Shown here: positions 23,118 to 27,351 of the stretch, in pieces
How the letters are laid out: every line of letters starts with the position of its first letter
Numbering within the stretch: position 1 is the first letter of the stretch
NCBI GenBank assembly: GCA_050013395.1
Contig: JBEKFI010000028.1
Location: 1-27,351 of the forward strand
DNA: 27,351 nucleotides
Direction of reading: 5' to 3'
From: JBEKZD01 sp050013395
Lineage (GTDB): Bacteria > Verrucomicrobiota > Verrucomicrobiia > Palsa-1439
Position numbers and translations under genes: made by a program
Notes under the pieces: generated by a model
The model's input: the letters and a program-made list of their open reading frames with translations, nothing else
What the model was told of the DNA's origin: nothing
The model's database searches: none

Positions 23118-24272
23118 ATGATAAAGCCAAATTATAATTATCGTGCGAATCCCCAACGTGCGATTCATGTGGTTGGCGAGTTCGACGATGGTCTGCTCGC
23201 AAAGACCCTTCCCATCATAGTGCAGTTGCGAGCAGAAAGTAATGAGCCGATAACAGCATACATCGATAGTCATGGCGGGGATGCTAGATGCCTTGACGTA
23301 TTAGCCGGTGCGTTGCTCGCCAAAGATGCAAACAATAAACAATGTCGGCTCATCACATGTGCTGTCGGAGACGCAGCCAGCGCCGGGGCAATGCTTCTTG
23401 TAATGGGCGATTATGCGATTGCGCATCCACACTCCACCGTTCATTTTCATGGTATCAGGCGAAGTGAAGCGGAAGTTACTATGGAGGGTGCGGGGGAATT
23501 AGCCGGGCAACTTGCCTCACGAAATCGCCAAATAGCCAAACGTCTCTCGGATAGGATGATTTCCAGACTTACTCACAGATTTGTACGTCTCCGTCCAGAA
23601 TTCGATGAAATGAGGAAACAGTCAGTCAGGCCCGCGATGACAGAAATGATGTGCTTCGTGGCCGCATTGGAACGCAGAACATCAGAAGTCGCCGACAAGA
23701 TCATAGACCGGTCCGCGAGTTTACTGGCGAGAGCTAGCGAGTTGTCTTCTGTTTTGTTTAAGGCCAAGGTCGCTGAGGAACAGAACGCGCTGACCCAAGA
23801 TGTAAATGTATTACGACAGGTGATCAGTTATGAGGTGCGCCAGCATAGGAAGAATGTGGGATGGAGACTCAACGAAGATGGATTACTTGGGGTAATGCAG
23901 GACTATCTTTTGCTGCGAGACTTTTATTTGGGTGAACACAGACGTGCGCTGAAATTCATCACAGCATTGTACGGGCCTGACTTTTTGAATGACGCCGACC
24001 TCGCAGCCTACGAGAAGCTACAAAATGAATCGAAGGAGAAGGCACTTGGTTTTCTCGGAGAGAAAACAGCCTCTATTCTTGAGCAATTTTGGTACTTCAC
24101 GGTATCGGCATCACGATGTTTCATGGAAGGGGAGAATAGACTATCTGCCACTGATGCCTATTGGCTCGGAGCAATTGATGAAGTGGTCGGAACCAGTTAC
24201 TACGGTGTCAGAAAACTAATTGAAAAAGAGGAGACCCCGAAGCCTAGCGAGCCGCCCCCCACCGCGCCTTAG
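23118..24272 (+). CDS. ClpP-fold serine protease with large insertion
   Basis: A 384-aa protein with ClpP/crotonase-type motifs. The oxyanion-strand region is YIDSHGGDA at residues 48-56 (ClpP: YINSPGG). The nucleophile is Ser88 in GDAASAGA, the histidine is His111 in HPHSTVHFHG (ClpP: PNSRVMIHQ) and the likely acid is Asp354 in LGAIDEV (ClpP: GLVD). So the triad order is kept, but His to Asp is 243 residues instead of about 49. The roughly 190-residue insert is helical and charged. No signal peptide or membrane segment is seen, so it acts in the cytoplasm. No Clp ATPase is nearby. The tail is proline-rich (TPKPSEPPPTAP) and overlaps the convergent small gene by 29 bases. Base composition is lower in GC than in neighbours. 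The substrate and any link to defence are unknown. Confidence 0.75.
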   Translation: MIKPNYNYRANPQRAIHVVGEFDDGLLAKTLPIIVQLRAESNEPITAYIDSHGGDARCLDVLAGALLAKDANNKQCRLITCAVGDAASAGAMLLVMGDYAIAHPHSTVHFHGIRRSEAEVTMEGAGELAGQLASRNRQIAKRLSDRMISRLTHRFVRLRPEFDEMRKQSVRPAMTEMMCFVAALERRTSEVADKIIDRSASLLARASELSSVLFKAKVAEEQNALTQDVNVLRQVISYEVRQHRKNVGWRLNEDGLLGVMQDYLLLRDFYLGEHRRALKFITALYGPDFLNDADLAAYEKLQNESKEKALGFLGEKTASILEQFWYFTVSASRCFMEGENRLSATDAYWLGAIDEVVGTSYYGVRKLIEKEETPKPSEPPPTAP

Positions 24273-24471
24273 CGGCATCTCTTGCGATTTGTTTTCGCCG
24301 TCTCGCGGATAACATTTCTGCCCTTGCTTTGCCCCCCTTGCTGGCTCCGAGTTTGGATAGGGCAACCGCATGAGGATTTTTGCCTTCTGACAAAGCAATC
24401 GCATCTGCCACCACGCTTGCCGCGAGTTGGTTCGGGTCAGAAGGGCGCTTTTTCCTGAAGGTCTTGCGCAT
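24244..24471 (-). CDS. Conserved small basic protein
   Basis: A 75-aa basic protein that starts MRKTFRKKRPSDPNQLA and contains KNPHAVALSKLGASKGGKAR followed by SARRRKQIARDAAKARW. This RPxDxNQLA ... KNPxAVALGxLGGxKGGKAR ... AKKAAxARW wording belongs to a widespread family of short bacterial proteins of unknown function, often near toxin-antitoxin-like or mobile genes (from memory). The ATG at 24471 matches the family start; a TTG at 24492 is less likely. Its 3' end overlaps the end of the protease gene on the other strand by 29 bases. Confidence 0.78.
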   Translation of the reverse strand: MRKTFRKKRPSDPNQLAASVVADAIALSEGKNPHAVALSKLGASKGGKARAEMLSARRRKQIARDAAKARWGAAR

Positions 24472-24687
24472 GGCCGAAACATGCCACAACAAGCAACCTT
24501 TGGGAAATCAAAAATCAAAGTAGCCCACTACCTCCGAAACAAGTGGATTGACACATTCGGCAGAGATGTTGCATCCTGATGGGGGCGGAGTATGTCGTAC
24601 GATCGCCGGGACATCGGGTAAGGATGGCGATCGACTTGTGCGAAGGCGCCGGAGTGTGAAACTGACAACGAGAAAGGAGATCAATCT

Positions 24688-24897
24688 ATGAAGGCTCAGT
24701 CAATTCTGAGTCGTGTTGCCGAGCGAAGCATCAATAATCAAGAATCTCTGATGGGCAAAGCGGATCATATCCAGGAAGACAGTTCGGCACCACAGGAGGA
24801 CTCTTTCGCTCCGCTTCCGCGTCATTTCGATGAATTCATTCGTTTGGCTCTAATTGTAGCGAAGCGGAATATCAGCAGGAATTCGTACACGAAGTGA
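24688..24897 (+). CDS. Small protein with strong ribosome binding site, unknown function
   Basis: A 69-aa product. AAAGGAG lies 8 bases before the ATG, one of the best ribosome binding sites in the window, which supports real translation. The sequence is polar with a Glu/Asp/Pro-rich middle (EDSSAPQEDSFAPLPRHFDEF) and a basic end. No family is recognised. It is 12 bp from the next gene and likely its partner. The 216 bp upstream hold no gene; a TTGACA at 24548-24553 has only a weak -10 near 24572. Confidence 0.6.
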   Translation: MKAQSILSRVAERSINNQESLMGKADHIQEDSSAPQEDSFAPLPRHFDEFIRLALIVAKRNISRNSYTK

Positions 24898-24909
24898 GAG
24901 GTAGTCGCT

Positions 24910-26076
24910 ATGTGCGTAGCCATCTATCCTTTACTGCCAAACGGCAGAATTGAATTGGCCTTCGCGCTAGAGCGCATCTATCTAAAAAGAAATGGCTCTA
25001 CCGCCGTTGTCACCGATTTCTTGCTGCGCAATCTCGGCAAAGATCCCATCCGCCATCTCCGGGTAGCCATTCCAAGCGCGCTGGTAGACATTTCGGAAGT
25101 CGAGAAATCCAAGGAAGCGGTTAACACAGCCATTTTTGGCCCTTGGAGAACCCAGCAAGCGAGTCAAGTGAGGATTTGTTCGGATCAGCTACTAAACCCC
25201 GATGATGGAGCAAACTGGGCGTATCGAACACTACCCTATCTGCGCATCCAGCGGGGTGCAAAAGGGGGCATAACGCTGCTCAGGATGGAACCTGAGAATA
25301 CCCCAACGTTGGAAGGCTACATCAAACAACATTGGCGGGTTACCTCTCCCCCACGGGAGGAGGTGGACGACTGGATGTGGTTCTTGTTGGCCGTTAACGA
25401 TATTTCACTGATCGATTTATCAGTTTCCGAGCTCGAGGGTCTCGAGCACCTCCAGTCGGACGAACTCATGTGGGTTCGGATCGATTTAATCGTTCCTCCA
25501 CGCGTGAAACGAGCGTCCCTGCCACGAAAGATTGCTGCGGTCTCCATCGACTATCACCAACATTTCAGATGCCCAGTGGCCGTGGGCCACTGGATTGCCG
25601 GATTAATCCAAAAGTACCCTGTAAGAGATCTGACGGCCGACGAGAGTGTTATAGACAATCTTCTCGAAGCCCAGAGATCGGCTGCATCCCGATTGCCCGG
25701 GCGATTGGACAATGTCGCTGTGAAGGACTGGCGGGCATTCATGTATAGAGAATTTGGACTAGATTTTCTTCGAAGACATTTGTCTGACCCTGCGCCGCGC
25801 AGTTTCGTTGCTTCTCACGAATTGCCTGCGGTCGCGTATCCCAAGCCGTCCAAAATGGGTACCGCACCGCGATTTGTCTACAGCCGATTCGGCCGTCAAC
25901 CAAGGGGCATGATGTGTGAGGAAATATGGGTGGGATTAGATCACGGACTTGCGTACCCTAAGGGCTATTCGGTTGTCGTGGAAGTACGACTAAATAGAAG
26001 ATGGCCCATGTGGCTCGCCCTTCTTTTTTCTTCGATCGCCCTCGTTCTCGGCATTTATAACAGTCTGCGAAGATAA
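24910..26076 (+). CDS. C-terminally anchored membrane protein, unknown function
   Basis: A 388-aa protein with a large soluble part and one hydrophobic segment at the very end (MWLALLFSSIALVLGIYNSL, about residues 366-385), so it is a tail-anchored or single-pass protein facing the cytoplasm if no signal peptide is present; none is seen. The soluble part looks mainly beta-rich in its first 240 residues, with WMWFLLAVNDISLIDL near 155-170, and helical around 255-300. No catalytic motif is recognised. GAGAGG about 9 bases before the ATG is a fair ribosome binding site. Moderate GC and mixed codon use set it apart from the flanking genes, suggesting acquisition. The 69-aa gene directly upstream is presumably co-transcribed. 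Confidence 0.68.
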   Translation: MCVAIYPLLPNGRIELAFALERIYLKRNGSTAVVTDFLLRNLGKDPIRHLRVAIPSALVDISEVEKSKEAVNTAIFGPWRTQQASQVRICSDQLLNPDDGANWAYRTLPYLRIQRGAKGGITLLRMEPENTPTLEGYIKQHWRVTSPPREEVDDWMWFLLAVNDISLIDLSVSELEGLEHLQSDELMWVRIDLIVPPRVKRASLPRKIAAVSIDYHQHFRCPVAVGHWIAGLIQKYPVRDLTADESVIDNLLEAQRSAASRLPGRLDNVAVKDWRAFMYREFGLDFLRRHLSDPAPRSFVASHELPAVAYPKPSKMGTAPRFVYSRFGRQPRGMMCEEIWVGLDHGLAYPKGYSVVVEVRLNRRWPMWLALLFSSIALVLGIYNSLRR

Positions 26077-26348
26077 TGAGCCTTCCGAATAGGTTACTCT
26101 GAAGAAAGCCACGCGAGCCGCAGCAATAGCACTTGTGACCAATTCGCCTAAGGTGGCACCCCGCGAGTCGTTTTTCCCCCTTTTTAGCATCGGAGCATGC
26201 AAGAGCACGCATTATGCCAGCAGGCGGGGCCACTTATGCCATCTGGCCTCGCGCGGAGTGTTGCGGTCAGCGCCTGTCTTCTTGGAAGCTTGCTTTCCAG
26301 CGGCGGGGCCGGTACAAGCGGGCGTGCATTCCTACAGGAGGGCTTACC
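26077..26348. other. Intergenic stretch without recognised genes
   Basis: These 272 bp between two same-strand genes have no supported gene. A run of T/C (about 26169-26183) and GC-rich DNA follow. The last 15 bases hold AGGAGGG, the ribosome binding site of the DUF350 gene. Confidence 0.4.
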
Positions 26349-26618
26349 ATGAGTGAAGTTGCACGAAACATTGGCTGGGCGGTTGTGTTTTCGGTGGTTG
26401 GAGGCGTGGTGGGCGTTGCGCTCGTGCTGGCATCGTCGCTGGTGTTGCCCCGGTTGATTGAACGGATGACGCCGAATCTCGACGAGGAGAAGGAAATCGC
26501 TCGCGGCAACGTTGCGGTCGCGCAATACTTCGGGCGGATCGTGGCGGCCAGCATCATCGGCGTAAGCATCGTGATCGCCGCGGCGGTCCTTGGCGGCATC
26601 ATCGCGGCGTTGTATTGA
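26349..26618 (+). CDS. DUF350 family small membrane protein
   Basis: An 89-aa protein with a hydrophobic segment at about residues 10-35, a short charged loop with DEEKEIARGNVAVA (45-58), and a second hydrophobic segment at about 63-88. EI-x-RGN-x-A is the signature of DUF350, usually present in longer proteins with two such repeats; this is a one-repeat form. Function is unknown, though the family is often next to secreted or transport genes. AGGAGGG is 6 bases before the ATG, which fixes the start and excludes a longer frame. The Hint-domain gene begins 29 bp later. Confidence 0.82.
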   Translation: MSEVARNIGWAVVFSVVGGVVGVALVLASSLVLPRLIERMTPNLDEEKEIARGNVAVAQYFGRIVAASIIGVSIVIAAAVLGGIIAALY

Positions 26619-26647
26619 GCGCGGCGGCTCAATCAGGGTGCGTGACC

Positions 26648-27351
26648 GTGAGAGCGGCGCTTCGAATTGTGCTGTTGACTGTGCTCGTGGCGACGACGCC
26701 CGCGTTTGGTCGTGGCGGCGGTGGCTGCTTTGAGGAGGGAACACCCGTCCTCACGCCCACCGGGGAAGTGCCCATCGAGCAACTGCGCGTTGGCGACACT
26801 GTGATTGGTGGCCGTGTCGCAGCCATCACGCGCGTCGAGCCGCTTGAGTATCTCGAGGTTGCACGGGGCGTCCACGTCACGGCTGAGCATCCATTTCAAA
26901 TCGCCCCCGGCATCTTTCGCACGGCGGAACGCGTGTTCCCGGACGCGCGCCGCGTCGAAGCTCACCGTCCGGCTTACAACCTCCTGGTGAGTCCGGGTGG
27001 GACGTTTGTCGCCGCCGGGTTTGTCGTTCACAACAAGGGGTGCTTCCTGCCAGACACGCCAATTCTGCGCGCCGACGGAACACACGTTGCCATCAGTGCG
27101 GTTCGAGTTGGTGACAAGCTGCTCGCTTTCGATGACAGTGGCGCGATTGTGACGGCCACGGTGCGCAACGTACTCACGCACGACGTGGAGGAATACCTCG
27201 TTGTTCGCACCGATCAAATCGAGTTGCGGGTCACGGCAGAGCACCCGTTTTACGTCGGCGACGGCACGTTCAAGACGCTGGAAGCGCTGCGGATTGGTGA
27301 CGCCATCTACGCCGTCGTAGCGCGGGCGTCTCGCCCGTTTGCCGTTGAGGC
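26648..27351 (+). CDS. Secreted protein with two tandem Hint (Hedgehog/intein) domains, partial
   Basis: The frame is open to the window end (234 codons). The GTG at 26648 has AGGG 9 bases upstream; GTG at 26642 is an alternative. A signal peptide (RAALRIVLLTVLVATTPAFG) ends near residue 21, followed by RGGGG. The first Hint domain starts at Cys27 (CFEEGTPVLTPTGEV), has the block-B-like VTAEHPF with His81, and ends VVHN at 126-129. The next residues are Lys-Gly, then Cys132 (CFLPDTPILRADG) opens a second Hint domain with VTAEHPF and His199. Hint domains self-process through the N-terminal Cys and C-terminal HN. The +1 residue after HN is Lys, so splicing is not expected; cleavage is possible, as in bacterial intein-like domains. 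The C-terminal end is missing. Confidence 0.85.
   Translation, partial: MRAALRIVLLTVLVATTPAFGRGGGGCFEEGTPVLTPTGEVPIEQLRVGDTVIGGRVAAITRVEPLEYLEVARGVHVTAEHPFQIAPGIFRTAERVFPDARRVEAHRPAYNLLVSPGGTFVAAGFVVHNKGCFLPDTPILRADGTHVAISAVRVGDKLLAFDDSGAIVTATVRNVLTHDVEEYLVVRTDQIELRVTAEHPFYVGDGTFKTLEALRIGDAIYAVVARASRPFAVE

Noticed and set aside
1..27351. tRNA or rRNA genes
   Set aside because: A few GTTCGA-like stretches were checked, but none has a cloverleaf around it, and no rRNA core sequence was seen.

Overview
The window is bacterial, GC-rich for most of its length, with tightly packed genes, many 4-base ATGA stop/start overlaps and several GTG/TTG starts. Family content (DUF350 next to a Hint-domain secreted protein, paired CNNM/CorC genes, separate hisF and hisI beside trpE, palindromic intergenic repeats) fits a Gram-negative, uncultured-type lineage such as the PVC group (Verrucomicrobiota or a relative). 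This is a weak inference; there is no rRNA or other marker gene in the window.

Region 1 (1-13357) is a cell-envelope glycan locus. Plus-strand genes encode the tail of a GT2 glycosyltransferase, class I methyltransferases, three multi-spanning GT-C type glycosyltransferases and a polyprenyl-phosphate mannose synthase-like GT2. A minus-strand operon (10927 down to 5495) encodes an SDR sugar epimerase/dehydratase, an ArnC-like GT2, a WecD-like N-acetyltransferase, an ArnB-like aminotransferase and two methyltransferases. Together they suggest synthesis of an N-acetylated amino sugar, its loading on a polyprenyl phosphate, and transfer by membrane GT-C enzymes.

Region 2 (13354-18323) holds a small exported protein whose reading frame is broken by an in-frame TGA, a small helical protein, a SurA/PpiC-type periplasmic isomerase, two tandem CNNM/CorC-family membrane proteins and a small membrane protein. 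Region 3 (18369-22678) has a repeat-rich spacer, a single-domain response regulator, a second spacer with two matching palindromes, then hisF-hisI-trpE and a 66-aa conserved small protein. Several repeats sit in or against these genes: an in-frame 8-bp tandem repeat inside hisF, and a 117-bp imperfect inverted repeat whose end supplies the trpE start codon.

Region 4 (22680-26076) looks like an accessory segment with lower GC by eye. It starts with a relic of a second trpE-like 3' end. It then carries a small acidic protein behind a good sigma-70-like promoter, a ClpP-fold serine protease with about 190 extra residues between catalytic His and Asp, a convergent 75-aa conserved small protein, and a two-gene unit of unknown function ending in a C-terminally anchored membrane protein. 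Region 5 (26349-end) encodes a DUF350 membrane protein and a secreted protein with two back-to-back Hint (Hedgehog/intein) domains, cut by the window edge. No tRNA, rRNA, CRISPR array or transposase was found.
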